DNA of 64,000 bases, from NCBI RefSeq assembly GCF_029689925.1, contig NZ_CP121445.1, positions 4,758,501-4,822,500 on the forward strand, in the 5' to 3' direction. The notes under the pieces are model-generated. The model was not told the DNA's origin, ran no database searches, and saw only the letters and a program-made list of their open reading frames with translations. Below are positions 54,234 through 63,905 of the stretch, one piece after another (the first letter of the stretch is position 1; each line of letters starts with the position of its first letter). This DNA is from Anaerocolumna sp. AGMB13025. Lineage in GTDB: Bacteria > Bacillota > Clostridia > Lachnospirales > Lachnospiraceae. The translations under genes were made by a program, and so were the position numbers.

Positions 54234-54425
54234 TATTTTTTAGCACCTTCTTTCATTAATATACCTGTCCTTTTGTATGTGTAATAGATTGTTTTCGAAT
54301 CTATTCCTAATAGTATATACAAGATTTATCAGGAGATAAATAGGTCAATAACCCAAAGATATCAGAATTGATTTGTGATATCATCACATATATGATATAA
54401 TAAAAAAAATATTTGGGGGGCTATC

Positions 54426-55934
54426 ATGAATATAACAGAAATAGGATCATGGCTAAAAGAAAAATACGATATTACATTCTTTTTTCATGCAGAATGTTTT
54501 GTCATACAGGTTATTTGCACAGAGAATATATTCTGTGAACAAAGCGAGCTGCAAAAGGCAATTTATGTAATGTATTGTGACGATATTCCAGCAAAGGGTC
54601 TTCCTGAAAATGGAAACTATATTATCATTGGTACTGGTATCACCAATAAAATATCTGGTTCCAATTATATAACAATCAACGAACACATTGATAAACATAT
54701 TCTATGTAAAGAACTCAATATATATATTGCCCAAAAAGCAGAAACACACTATAGACTGGCCCGTTTAAACCAGATTTTACTTTCGGATAACTTTATGGAA
54801 CATCTAATGGATTATCTTTTTGAGCAGTTTCAAAACCCCATAACCTATGTCGATTATTCACATCACGTTATTTCACACAGACAACACGAAAGCATGGGAA
54901 TCGATTTATGGGACAATACATTAAAATATGGGTATTATGACCCTAATATGATAGAAGACACCTTTCAGCATTATGTAGACATCGTTATTAGGAGCCAACC
55001 ACCATTCCATACGAAAGAATATGGATATGATTACTATGTCTGGACCATCAAGAATGATACAGCTTTGTATGGCTTTTTTACATTGATTACTACAAGACAG
55101 CTTATGACCCCGGACGATCTTACTATTATAAGCACAGCAGCAGATCTTGTGGCATTGAAGCTGCAAAGCATAAATGATATTTCAGGAAAAGGCGACTACA
55201 GAGATGTATTAAATGATTTATTATCCGGTATTATCAAAACGGAACAGGATCTGACCTTCCGTATGATGACACGAATCTGGAAAAAATCTGAATATTGTCA
55301 GATACTTCTGATTGATCTGCATGGGAAGGGCGAAAAAAACGTTCAATATGTAAAAAACGGGATAGATACTATTTCACGAAAAATTAAGCATATTACCTTT
55401 GATGAATATGAAGTCATTTTGCTTGAAAAATTTTTATTTGTAAATGACGATCTGAAAAAGATTTATGACTACATTACGCAATACAGTTTGATATCCGGCT
55501 TAAGTGATACCTTCAATTCACTAATCGATATTAAGTTATATTATGAACAGGCTAAAAAAGCAATTCTATTTGGCGGTCAGTTTGGAGATAACAGCGATAT
55601 TATTTTTAAGTATTCCGATTATCGTTTTTATGATTTTATGGTTAATTGCGCCGATTCACTAGAATGTAAAAAATATTACCATCCTGTCACTGCGGACTTG
55701 GAGCTTTATGATGTTGAGCATAAGACTGATTTTTTTAATACTCTTTTGACCTACCTGGAGTGCGGAAGGAGTATTCAAAAAACCTGCAAAAAAATGTTTC
55801 TGCATAAGAATACTGTGAACTACCGTATACAAAGGATTAAAGAATTGTTCAATATTGATTATGAAGATGGTCAGACTGTACTTTTTATTTATTTATCATT
55901 AATGCTGTCTTCGATTAACAAAATAAAAAGCTAA
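54426..55934 (+). CDS. PucR family transcriptional regulator
   Basis: 502 residues. The N-terminal region has no clear family. The C-terminal helix-turn-helix CGRSIQKTCKKMFLHKNTVNYRIQRIKELFNIDY (about 450-483) is PucR-type. The middle resembles a degenerate GGDEF fold (TFDEYEVILLEKFLFV). It most likely regulates the divergent OYE-SDR operon. GGGGGGCTATC precedes the ATG. Confidence 0.9.
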   Translation: MNITEIGSWLKEKYDITFFFHAECFVIQVICTENIFCEQSELQKAIYVMYCDDIPAKGLPENGNYIIIGTGITNKISGSNYITINEHIDKHILCKELNIYIAQKAETHYRLARLNQILLSDNFMEHLMDYLFEQFQNPITYVDYSHHVISHRQHESMGIDLWDNTLKYGYYDPNMIEDTFQHYVDIVIRSQPPFHTKEYGYDYYVWTIKNDTALYGFFTLITTRQLMTPDDLTIISTAADLVALKLQSINDISGKGDYRDVLNDLLSGIIKTEQDLTFRMMTRIWKKSEYCQILLIDLHGKGEKNVQYVKNGIDTISRKIKHITFDEYEVILLEKFLFVNDDLKKIYDYITQYSLISGLSDTFNSLIDIKLYYEQAKKAILFGGQFGDNSDIIFKYSDYRFYDFMVNCADSLECKKYYHPVTADLELYDVEHKTDFFNTLLTYLECGRSIQKTCKKMFLHKNTVNYRIQRIKELFNIDYEDGQTVLFIYLSLMLSSINKIKS

Positions 55935-55967
55935 TATAAATGCCAACTATAAAAAACCGGAGGTAAT

Positions 55968-56033
55968 ATGAATAGGAGAATACTCTTATTAAACTCTTCG
56001 TGCGCACTGGGTAAGCATAGCATGCGAACATAA
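55968..56033 (+). CDS. Possible 21-residue ORF after PucR gene
   Basis: CCGGAGGTAAT immediately precedes an ATG. The short frame reads MNRRILLLNSSCALGKHSMR and stops at 56031-56033. The ribosome binding site is excellent, but the frame lies on the opposite strand of a GH2 remnant, so it may be the head of a deleted gene rather than a functional peptide. Confidence 0.3.
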   Translation: MNRRILLLNSSCALGKHSMRT

Positions 56034-56130
56034 AATCGTGGTAAAGTACCAATCCAAGTCTATCACATGTCTCATAAAAATCAGCATAAGGATAAAGTGC
56101 ACCTCCCTATACTCTCAATAACAATGAAGA
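55998..56130 (-). pseudogene. GH2 beta-mannosidase-like remnant
   Basis: On the minus strand LLRV-(stop)-GGALYPYADFYETCD, then RLGLVLYHDFMFACYAYP, follows the GH2 pattern RVWGGG.Y....FY..CD.LG.L..QDFMFA. The Trp codon of RVWGG is now TAG at 56107-56109. Only this fragment is left. Confidence 0.8.
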
Positions 56131-56279
56131 ACATCTCTGTTTTCCCTATCCACAAGGTCTTCTTCTTGGAGATTCTAATTAACCTTCTATCAAATGCTGG
56201 CTTTTATTATTAGGTAAGAGCGCTACATGTTCATCTGCATTCCCTGATCAGGATAGAGAATAAGTAGGCGATCGGTCTG

Positions 56280-56342
56280 CTATACTAATTTGGCATCCGC
56301 TTCTTTTTCTGTATCATCAAATATAAACTTGTGTAAACGCAT
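56280..56342 (-). pseudogene. Duplicated C-terminal end of an LCP gene
   Basis: Minus-strand KFIFDDTEKEADAKLV then TAG at 56280-56282 matches the last residues of the LCP gene at 59030 (KFIFDDTEKEAVAALK). The DNA match spans about 48 bases with few changes. It marks a lost paralogue or a partial duplication on the other side of hppA. Confidence 0.75.
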
Positions 56343-56361
56343 TTATACAATTTAACTTTTA

Positions 56362-56383
56362 AAGGGGTCGAATTCGACCCCTT
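56362..56383. terminator. Perfect 22-bp palindrome, likely hppA terminator
   Basis: The core GGGGTCGAATTCGACCCC is flanked by AA and TT to make a 22-bp palindrome, 118 bases after the hppA stop. On the minus strand TTTAAAAGTT follows. With no loop-forming spacer it could also be a protein site. Confidence 0.5.
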
Positions 56384-56500
56384 CAAATTCTTCATTATGT
56401 AATTGTCCCCAGAGATCCAAAAAGTTCATTGATATTTGGCACTTAACTAGTTGCGATAACTATCACTGATGAAAAAGGGAGTCATGTCCCATGCTCATTA

Positions 56501-58585
56501 TTACAACAAATGATAAGCCAAAACAAGTGATGCAAAAACAATGGAAACCATTGAGGTTAGCTTAATTAGAATGTTAATAGATGGTCCTGAGGTATCTTTA
56601 AAGGGGTCTCCTACTGTATCACCTACCACTGCTGCTTTATGTTGGCTGCTTCCTTTTCCGCTATGTGCGCCCTGCTCGATATACTTTTTAGCATTATCCC
56701 ATGCTCCACCTGCGTTTGCCATCATAACAGCAAGAACAAAACCAGTTATCGTAGTTCCTGCAAGCAGACCAGAAACACCTTCGGGACCCATTAGTAATCC
56801 AATGACTATTGGTACAATTACGGCAATTAATGCCGGTGCAATCATCAGCTTTTGCGCTGACCTTGTGCACATGTCAACACAGGCAGCATAATCCGGTTCC
56901 GCCTTTCCTTCCATAATTCCAACAATATTCTTAAACTGACGCCTAACTTCTAATACAATTGACTGTGCCGCTCTGCCAACTGCATCCATGGTTAGCGCAG
57001 CAAATAAGAATGGTAACATTCCTCCAATTAAGAGTCCTACTAAAACTTTAGGGTTGGTTAGTGTTAAATCCAGCTTCAGATCCGGATTGATCTGATGTAT
57101 TTTATCAACATAAGAAGCAATTAAGGCAAGCGCGGTCAAAGCGGCAGAACCGATAGCAAATCCTTTTCCTGTAGCCGCAGTCGTATTTCCAAGGGAATCC
57201 AGTGCATCGGTTCTTTCTCTTACGGAAGAATCCATATGTGTCATCTCTGCAATACCACCGGCATTATCAGCAATCGGTCCATAGGCATCCGTAGCTAAGG
57301 TAATACCCAAAGTGGCTAACATTCCTACCGCAGATAAGCCGATACCATAAAGCCCAACATTAAAGTTATCAGCACCTCCGGTACTGAAGAAACTTACTAG
57401 AATAGAAATTCCTACAATTACTACAGGTGCAACCGTTGAAAGCATTCCAAGGGATAAGCCGCTGATTATTATGGTAGCCGGTCCTGTTTCACTGGAATCA
57501 GCCAGTCTTTTGGTCGGCTTATAAGTATCCGATGTGAAATACTCTGTAATGGCTCCAATTAAAACTCCGGCAACCAATCCTGACAAAACTGCTATATAAA
57601 GACCCATTTGTTCCGGAAGCAGTAACTTAATAATAAAATATGATGCAACAACTATGATTCCGGCACTGATATAGGTGCCTGTTCTAAGTGCCTTAAGAAG
57701 ATTCTTCTGAGAGGCACCTTCCTTTGTCTTTACAAAAAAAGTACCAATAATTGATGCTATAACCCCCAGTGCTGCTAATAGCAATGGGACAGAAACTCCC
57801 TTTAATCCATATCCCGCAGCAACTGCCAGTGCTGCCGTTGCCACGATAGAACCCACATAAGATTCATAAAGATCGGCACCCATACCGGCTACATCACCTA
57901 CATTATCACCCACATTATCTGCAATAACTGCCGGATTACGAGGATCATCTTCCGGAATACCGACTTCAACCTTACCAACAAGATCAGCACCCACGTCAGC
58001 TGCCTTCGTGAAAATACCTCCACCAACTCTGGCGAAAAGTGCCATACTGGATGCACCCATACCAAAGGTCAGCATATTCGATGTTACCTCAGTAATACGC
58101 TGACTTTCTGGCAGATTATGAAAAGCCGCATTCAATATCAAATACCAGATAGAGAGATCTAAAAGACCAAGACCTACGACTGTAAAACCCATAACAGAAC
58201 CGGCTGAGAATGCCACTCTAAGTCCCTTATTTAAACTTTTTGAGGCTCCTTCCGCCGTTCTGTTGTTAGCCATTGTCGCTGTACGCATACCTATAAATCC
58301 TGACAGACCGGAGAAAAAACCACCCGTTAAAAATGCAAATGGTGTAAAAAAGCTTAAGTATCCACCAGATGCCATAATTAATAAAATACAAAAAATAATA
58401 CCAAAGAATAGTGCCACCCCTGAATACTGACGTTTCAGATAAGCATTAGCACCTTTTCTTATGGCATCAGAAATGCGGATCATTTCAGAGGAGCCTTGAG
58501 GTTGCTTTTTAATACGCAAGTACATAAGAAAAGCAAAAACCAGTGCTGACAATGACCCAATAATAACAAAATAGATCGCATTCAT
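56501..58585 (-). CDS. hppA: Membrane-bound ion-translocating pyrophosphatase
   Basis: 694 residues with about 16 membrane helices. Pyrophosphate-binding motifs GGGIFTKAADVGADLVGKVE (about 194-213), DNVGDNVGDVAGMGADLYESY (about 226-246) and DNAGGIAEM, then GDTVGDPFKDTSGPS near the end, are complete. GNTTAATGKG has Ala where K+-independent enzymes have Lys, which marks the K+-dependent type. It hydrolyses PPi to pump H+ or Na+. Na+ is common in Clostridia, but this is not settled here. AAGGAGGTATCGTTTA precedes the ATG. Confidence 0.97.
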   Translation of the reverse strand: MNAIYFVIIGSLSALVFAFLMYLRIKKQPQGSSEMIRISDAIRKGANAYLKRQYSGVALFFGIIFCILLIMASGGYLSFFTPFAFLTGGFFSGLSGFIGMRTATMANNRTAEGASKSLNKGLRVAFSAGSVMGFTVVGLGLLDLSIWYLILNAAFHNLPESQRITEVTSNMLTFGMGASSMALFARVGGGIFTKAADVGADLVGKVEVGIPEDDPRNPAVIADNVGDNVGDVAGMGADLYESYVGSIVATAALAVAAGYGLKGVSVPLLLAALGVIASIIGTFFVKTKEGASQKNLLKALRTGTYISAGIIVVASYFIIKLLLPEQMGLYIAVLSGLVAGVLIGAITEYFTSDTYKPTKRLADSSETGPATIIISGLSLGMLSTVAPVVIVGISILVSFFSTGGADNFNVGLYGIGLSAVGMLATLGITLATDAYGPIADNAGGIAEMTHMDSSVRERTDALDSLGNTTAATGKGFAIGSAALTALALIASYVDKIHQINPDLKLDLTLTNPKVLVGLLIGGMLPFLFAALTMDAVGRAAQSIVLEVRRQFKNIVGIMEGKAEPDYAACVDMCTRSAQKLMIAPALIAVIVPIVIGLLMGPEGVSGLLAGTTITGFVLAVMMANAGGAWDNAKKYIEQGAHSGKGSSQHKAAVVGDTVGDPFKDTSGPSINILIKLTSMVSIVFASLVLAYHLL

Positions 58586-58822
58586 TAAACGATACCTCCT
58601 TAAATTTTTTCAATAGATAACTACATTGTAAAATAATTCCTGTTTATTTTCAACAATTATTTTAAATTTTTTCCATTTATTTTTTTATTTATCAAATAGT
58701 AAATATCTCATGAAAATGGACGGAAATAGTAAAATGATACAATCTAATTTCCGGGCAATGACACCATAACCCTCTATAACTACGTCTGCAGTTCTTAACG
58801 TGGATTTCTTCTACTTCTTATG

Positions 58823-58931
58823 CTATTTTTGTCCTTTTATCCGGAGTATGGAACTGGGAGACATGCTGAGCTCATCCAGTCCCAAGCCTACCCAGAGGGG
58901 AATTAAAGCTTTATCCGCCACAGATACTTAA
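58823..58931 (-). pseudogene. PTS Enzyme I (ptsI) C-terminal remnant
   Basis: Minus-strand SICGG, then in a shifted frame DKALIPLWVGLGLDELSMSP and SSILRIK, matches the EI motif V..CGE.A.D..AIPLLLGLGLDE.SMS..S. Stop TAG at 58823-58825. The gap 58586-59029 otherwise holds only a second short frame (TADVVIEGYGVIARKLD) that I cannot place, the hppA promoter, and the terminator at 58967. Confidence 0.8.
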
Positions 58932-58966
58932 TACGATTCTATTCCATGGCAAATAATGATTTTAAA

Positions 58967-58992
58967 AATACCTGCTCCTTCGAGCAGGTATT
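58967..58992 (-). terminator. Terminator of the LCP gene
   Basis: AATACCTGCTC pairs perfectly with GAGCAGGTATT around a 4-base loop, and TTTTAAAA follows on the minus strand. The stop codon of the LCP gene is about 38 bases upstream. Confidence 0.85.
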
Positions 58993-59029
58993 AAGAAATA
59001 TATATTTTTTACATTACAATCTTAACTGA

Positions 59030-60199
59030 TTACTTCAATGCGGCAACCGCTTCTTTCTCTGTATCATCAAATATAAACTTATATAATTCAACTCTATTCT
59101 TATCCCAATCTAAGACAATTGGATAAGTGATTCCATTGTATTTTTTAGGTGCATCAAAGGCTCCGTCAACCGGAACTCGGAAGGTATCCAAGGTTGTTAT
59201 TTTATTCTCAACCACATCTTCCATTGCTTTTTCTATCTGATCCTGTGTTAAATTCGTTGTCACATAACCCAGACTTTCTTTTGTAACGGATATTATTTTG
59301 AACAGGTTTTTCGGAGATTTATAGCTCTCAAACATCGCTTTTAAGGCTCTTTGCTGTCGGACAATACGTCCATAATCATTATTAACTCCACCCAGGGTTT
59401 TTACTTTTCGTACACGGACATATCCCATAACCTGATTGCCATTAAGATGATTAACACCTTTTTTTACATTTCGATTTTTCTTTTGCGATATATAATTGGT
59501 TTTGTTAAGGTATTGTGCTTCTTCTTTCCCCAGCTCAATTGTTACGCCACCTAATAGATCAACTATTTTTTCAAAAGATTTAAAATCAACGGATACATAA
59601 CCGTCGATTTGAACCTTATAATTCTTTTCTATCGTATCAACCAATAATCTCGCTCCGCCCCTGGCATAAGCAGAATTTAATTTATTTGCTTTATAACCTT
59701 TTATATCAACATAGCTGTCACGAAGCAGCGAGGTAAGCTTTAAGGTATCATCTTTGGTATTAATGGAGGCAATCATCATGGAATCGGTATTTCTGGCTCC
59801 CCCGAATTCTTCGATACCAAAGATTAGATAATTGGTTACATAGTCTTCGTGCCTTGCTCCATCAGCATGCTTTGCACCACCTTTTGCATCGTATTCCTTG
59901 ATAATATCTTCATTGTTCATATTCTGAAAGGCAAAAGTGCTTACTGATTTATAGATAATGCTGCGTCCCGGCTTTGTTCCAATGATTAAGACAATTAGAA
60001 TCAGTAGAAATAAAGCAATACTGCCTGCTATTTTTAATGCCTTATGGGGTTTTTTCTTTTTTCGGGAAGGAGACTTCTTTGTCTGCGGAGCTTGCCCTTT
60101 CCTTTTTTCTGGTTCCGTTGTAATTTTCTCTGCTTTTTCGGCATTCATGATTTCAAGTACTTGCTGTTTTAATAAATCTTCTTCGTATCTATTTGACAT
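59030..60199 (-). CDS. LytR-CpsA-Psr (LCP) family protein
   Basis: 389 residues. A Lys/Pro-rich cytoplasmic start (about 1-50) and one membrane helix IAGSIALFLLILIVLIIGT (about 53-71) anchor an outside LCP domain: NYLIFGIEEFGGARNTDSMMIASI, TSLLRDSYVDIKG with conserved Arg, KLNSAYARGG, LLGGVTIELGKEEAQYL, VMGYVRVRK and NDYGRIVRQQRAL. It attaches teichoic acid or capsule chains to peptidoglycan. Its LCP domain resembles that of the M56 fusion at 39230. A copy of its 3' end lies at 56280. Confidence 0.94.
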   Translation of the reverse strand: MSNRYEEDLLKQQVLEIMNAEKAEKITTEPEKRKGQAPQTKKSPSRKKKKPHKALKIAGSIALFLLILIVLIIGTKPGRSIIYKSVSTFAFQNMNNEDIIKEYDAKGGAKHADGARHEDYVTNYLIFGIEEFGGARNTDSMMIASINTKDDTLKLTSLLRDSYVDIKGYKANKLNSAYARGGARLLVDTIEKNYKVQIDGYVSVDFKSFEKIVDLLGGVTIELGKEEAQYLNKTNYISQKKNRNVKKGVNHLNGNQVMGYVRVRKVKTLGGVNNDYGRIVRQQRALKAMFESYKSPKNLFKIISVTKESLGYVTTNLTQDQIEKAMEDVVENKITTLDTFRVPVDGAFDAPKKYNGITYPIVLDWDKNRVELYKFIFDDTEKEAVAALK

Positions 60200-60310
60200 A
60201 GGATCACCATTTCCGTATTTTATAATGAGTTATTAATGTTACATACTCTCTAATTATTGACCATATTATGATTTCTGTCAACTTATAACGAAAAAAACTC
60301 ATAGTACCAT

Positions 60311-61099
60311 CTATAAAAATAGCGGTATTAAGAAGGTTAACAATATGTAAAACATTCCTGCCATAGCTACAAACAAAACCAACGGGATTTTTATGCCTGC
60401 AAAACTATTAGTTAATGCCCCTTTCTTTGGGCATACAGCAATGCAGTTTTGGCAGTTAAAACATTCAGCCGATATTACCTTCTTCATTTTATGTACCTCT
60501 AGATTTGAGGGACATTTCTTTGTACATAACGTGCAATTGATGCACTTATCTTCGCATCGGACGATACCACTGGGGCTAAACCGACCTGCAACTCCGGCGA
60601 TAGCACCCTGTATGCAGATATATTTGCAGAAGAAATTATCAATAAAAAATGACCCAATAATTGTTACAAAAATCAATACAATACTTATCCAGGCTAATCC
60701 AGGCAATATTATGTTATACTGCTCAAATACATCATCAACACTGACTTGTAGCAGAAACTTGCCGCCTGCAATGGATAATGCTGCAAAACCTGTAAGTAAG
60801 ATGTATTTCACTGCTCTAAGATATTTATCGAGTGTTGCAGGAACTGTGACCCTTTTTTTTATAAGCTTGAATCCTATATATCCAACACCCCTTTGCAGCG
60901 CTCCCACCAGACACAAAAAACCACAAAAGCTTCTTTTAAAGATAATGGCAAACAAAATAAATATTATTGGAGCTGCTATGATGCTATGTTGAACTGCATT
61001 CTCAAAAGTCTCCTCAATCAGGGAACTAAAAACAAGCGGGAATATTATTAGAAAAAAAGGAATACTCGTTTTTGCTAATTTCTTAGTATTAATATTCAT
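60311..61099 (-). CDS. NapH/NosR-like membrane 4Fe-4S protein
   Basis: 262 residues with five to six membrane helices. CGFLCLVGALQRG (about 58-70) and the later CKYICIQGAIAG are the paired cysteine loops of the NapH/RnfC-like family. Two 4Fe-4S sets follow: CEDKCINCTLCTKKCP (about 183-198) and CFNCQNCIAVCP (about 216-227). It passes electrons across or along the membrane. The partner is not visible here. GGAGGTCATGT precedes the ATG. Confidence 0.92.
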   Translation of the reverse strand: MNINTKKLAKTSIPFFLIIFPLVFSSLIEETFENAVQHSIIAAPIIFILFAIIFKRSFCGFLCLVGALQRGVGYIGFKLIKKRVTVPATLDKYLRAVKYILLTGFAALSIAGGKFLLQVSVDDVFEQYNIILPGLAWISIVLIFVTIIGSFFIDNFFCKYICIQGAIAGVAGRFSPSGIVRCEDKCINCTLCTKKCPSNLEVHKMKKVISAECFNCQNCIAVCPKKGALTNSFAGIKIPLVLFVAMAGMFYILLTFLIPLFL

Positions 61100-61158
61100 T
61101 ACATGACCTCCGTATATTTGGTTTGGTTTACATCTACCGAATTATAATCTTCACAAAA

Positions 61159-61218
61159 ATACCTCCTGTTTGTTTATGCGATAATCATATCAAATCACAT
61201 TAAACAAACAGGAGGTAT
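61159..61218 (-). terminator. Long-stem terminator between two-component operon and NapH-like gene
   Basis: Arms at 61159-61176 and 61201-61218 are perfect over 18 bp (ATACCTCCTGTTTGTTTA and complement), with a 24-base loop. On the minus strand TTTTTGTG follows. Each arm contains an AGGAGGT/ACCTCCT, so the stem would also hide a ribosome-binding-like sequence. Confidence 0.7.
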
Positions 61219-61389
61219 AAAATTAAACAAATCCTAAACTCTTTCTTTTTCCATTTAATCAGTAACTATAGTCTGCTACTCTAACAAACCTTTCGAACTT
61301 TTACTGCTATCTTCCTTATTTTTTTCTAGAGGATACTTATAAAGGTCTCTATCTTCCATCGAATAACCTGATAATCATATGATTTTATC

Positions 61390-62100
61390 TTATCTATTCA
61401 ACCGGTATCCCGCACCCCATACTGTCTCTAAGATTTTTGGGGTTTTACGGTCATCCTCAATTTTTTCACGAATACGATTAATATGCACCATAACCGTCGC
61501 GCTATCCCCAGCATAATCATATCCCCATATTTTTTCAAACAATTGTTCCTTCGAGAAAACAATATTAGGATTTTCAGCCATAAATTTTAATAATTCAAAT
61601 TCTCTATTAGGAAAACGAATTTCTTCCTCACCCTTATAGACCTTCCAGCCATGCAGAAGAACTCGAATATTACCGATTCGTATCTCATCGCCCTTCTCAT
61701 CCAGCTCATTCTGATTGGCTTCTGTTAATCGGCTATACTGCCTTATATTTGCATTTACTCTTGCTACAAGCTCAGCGGGATCAAACGGTTTAACAATATA
61801 ATCATCTGCACCAAGTCCCAGACCACGAATTTTATCAACAGATTCCGTCCTTGCCGTTACCATGAGAATTGGAATATTAAGTTTATCTCTTATCTCTTTG
61901 CATATCTCATAACCATTCTTTCCGGGAAGCATAATATCCAGTATTATTAAATCAAAATTTTCCACATGCAGAAGTGGAAGTACTTTATCTCCATCACTTA
62001 GAATGAATGTTTCAAACCCACTAGCTTCCAGATAAGCCTGTTCTATCATACTGATATCATCATCGTCTTCGACAATTAGTATTCTATATTTTGCATTCAT
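61390..62100 (-). CDS. OmpR-type response regulator
   Basis: 236 residues. Receiver with EDDDD, phospho-acceptor Asp in LIILDIMLPGKNGYE (about 55) and Lys in IVKPFD. The winged helix ends VMVHINRIREKIEDDRKTPKILETVWGAGYRL. The gene begins 17 bases inside the kinase gene, so the two are coupled. It differs from the regulators at 24748 and 30714. Confidence 0.95.
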   Translation of the reverse strand: MNAKYRILIVEDDDDISMIEQAYLEASGFETFILSDGDKVLPLLHVENFDLIILDIMLPGKNGYEICKEIRDKLNIPILMVTARTESVDKIRGLGLGADDYIVKPFDPAELVARVNANIRQYSRLTEANQNELDEKGDEIRIGNIRVLLHGWKVYKGEEEIRFPNREFELLKFMAENPNIVFSKEQLFEKIWGYDYAGDSATVMVHINRIREKIEDDRKTPKILETVWGAGYRLNR

Positions 62101-63544
62101 CTAAATCACCTCCTACATCCAAAATTGGTAGTCTTATTCGAATGGTAAGACCGTTGCTGTTTTCTGCATCTACTAAGCCTCCCATAGCATTTACCAGATA
62201 TTTTACAATATAAAGACCTAGACCATTCCCTTCTTTTATATTCCTCGATTCATCACCTCGAAAAAACTGTTCAAAAATATGGGGGATCTTATCTTCTGAA
62301 ACTCCACCGCCATTATCAGAGATCTCAAGTACGACATAGGCATGTTCATCAAAAATATTAATGGTAATTTCAAGCTTATCTGTTTCTGCATATTTTTTAC
62401 TGTTTTCCAGTATATTATCAAGTATTCGTTCCATTTGTTCTCGGTCAATCTTTGAAAACAAACCTGTTTTTACATCTTTTAAATTAATTTTTAAAGATTC
62501 ATTCTCTATCGATAATTCGTATCTTTTCACATAGGCTTCCAGATACTCACTCCACTCTGTCTTTTCAAAAAACAGTGGCATATTACCTGTTTCAAGTTTT
62601 GAGAAATAAAACAACCTTTCCAAAAGCAGGTCCATTTCTATCGTTCGTTTATAAGCTGTATCAAGAAATTTTTCTCTTAATTCAGGTGTGGTCGCAACCC
62701 CATCCTTGAGACCTTTTATTGTTCCTCTGATTGCCGTTAATGGAGTCCTTAAGTCATGAGAAATTCCCGCCACCATTTCAACTCTCATCTTTTCATAAGA
62801 CTCCTTTTTTGCATTAGCTTCCGTTATATGTTCCTGCATTTCATTAAATGCCTCACAGACATATTCAAATTCAATATCTCCCTTATATTTAACAGGTTCA
62901 GAATAATTTCCTTCTTTCATTCTTTTTGCTCCTTCTGACAATACAGCTAAAGGATTCGTGATATGTTCTATAAGTCTCTTAGTAAAAATCTGACTAATAA
63001 TGAGTAAGGCACCAATGCAAAATATACCATCAATCAGTAATAGTATAAGTACAGTAGTCATACTATTTTTTTGAGGCCAGAATTCATGATATTCTCCTGC
63101 GATTGCATACACTTTCATTTTCTCATTCATATCATATTGTGTTATCACTGTCATATAGTCTTGTACATAAACATGCATCTTTCCATCTGTTTCCAAATAA
63201 TCTCCAAGATAATTTATAAGCTCACTCACAGAAAAATCAGTATTTGAGTAAATCACTTCACCATCCATTTCAACACAAATAGAATATCCATACCTATTCA
63301 GTTTTGCTGCAAGATTGTTTATTGCCTCTTCTTTTGGAGATGTATTCCAATCTGCCAGGATATTTCTTATTTGTTCGGTATTATCTGCTAACTCAGACGA
63401 ACCAATCATGCTGTTTTTATATGTGTTCTCATATAAATTTATTACGAATATATTAACGAAAAGAAATAGACTTAAAGTTACAAGCACCATTCTGGTATTA
63501 GAAATAAAAATTCTGTGTTTCACTGTCTGCTTTTCTTTATGCAT
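62084..63544 (-). CDS. Sensor histidine kinase
   Basis: 486 residues. Helix 1 (about 12-35) and helix 2 (about 160-185) enclose an outside sensor of about 120 residues. HAMP follows. Phospho-His lies in VAGISHDLRTPLTAIRGTI (about 260). ATPase motifs are LDNILENSKKYA, EISDNGGGVSEDKI, FFRGDESRN and GLGLYIVKYLV. The kinase is the first gene of its operon. No target is visible other than the NapH-like gene downstream. Confidence 0.95.
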   Translation of the reverse strand: MHKEKQTVKHRIFISNTRMVLVTLSLFLFVNIFVINLYENTYKNSMIGSSELADNTEQIRNILADWNTSPKEEAINNLAAKLNRYGYSICVEMDGEVIYSNTDFSVSELINYLGDYLETDGKMHVYVQDYMTVITQYDMNEKMKVYAIAGEYHEFWPQKNSMTTVLILLLIDGIFCIGALLIISQIFTKRLIEHITNPLAVLSEGAKRMKEGNYSEPVKYKGDIEFEYVCEAFNEMQEHITEANAKKESYEKMRVEMVAGISHDLRTPLTAIRGTIKGLKDGVATTPELREKFLDTAYKRTIEMDLLLERLFYFSKLETGNMPLFFEKTEWSEYLEAYVKRYELSIENESLKINLKDVKTGLFSKIDREQMERILDNILENSKKYAETDKLEITINIFDEHAYVVLEISDNGGGVSEDKIPHIFEQFFRGDESRNIKEGNGLGLYIVKYLVNAMGGLVDAENSNGLTIRIRLPILDVGGDLDECKI

Positions 63545-63614
63545 CGTCCTCCTCCTCGTAACTGCCTTCTAACAATTTAAAACAAGTTATAAAAATGTGA
63601 ATTCAGATAGCCTA

Positions 63615-63905
63615 TTAGTAAATTAACTGAACTATTTTATCATACTCCTCAGCAAACCATATTGCTCTGTCATCAAGATTTTTTACTTCGTTTCCCATAT
63701 CCTCAAAAAGTATAACTATGTGTGTTGCATACTGAAGAAAATGCTTACCGCCTTCTGTTATATAAAGACTTTTTACAATACGGTCAAACAACCTGATTCC
63801 ATAATAAACTTCAAGCTCAGAAATTGCAAGGCTAATAGATGGCTGCGCAATGTAACGCTTTTCTCCGACAGCTGTTGTGCTGCCTGTTTAAAAGACTGTG
63901 ACAAA
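63615..63905 (-). pseudogene. LysR-type regulator N-terminal pseudogene
   Basis: The minus strand reads FKQAAQQLSEK and, in a shifted frame, RYIAQPSISLAISELEVYYGIRLFDRI.KSLYITEGGKHFLQYATHI, the LysR helix-turn-helix. It stops at TAA 63615-63617 without the effector domain. The frames break at GAGAAAAGCG. Further right on the same strand (63883-63980) a frame reads ILDAENRIVVEMDKYSGEQI and ends in TAA, the tail of some other gene; its start is not clear. Confidence 0.75.

Noticed and set aside
60393..60992. 199-codon plus-strand frame inside the NapH-like gene
   Set aside because: Antisense shadow; the Cys-rich motifs are on the minus strand.
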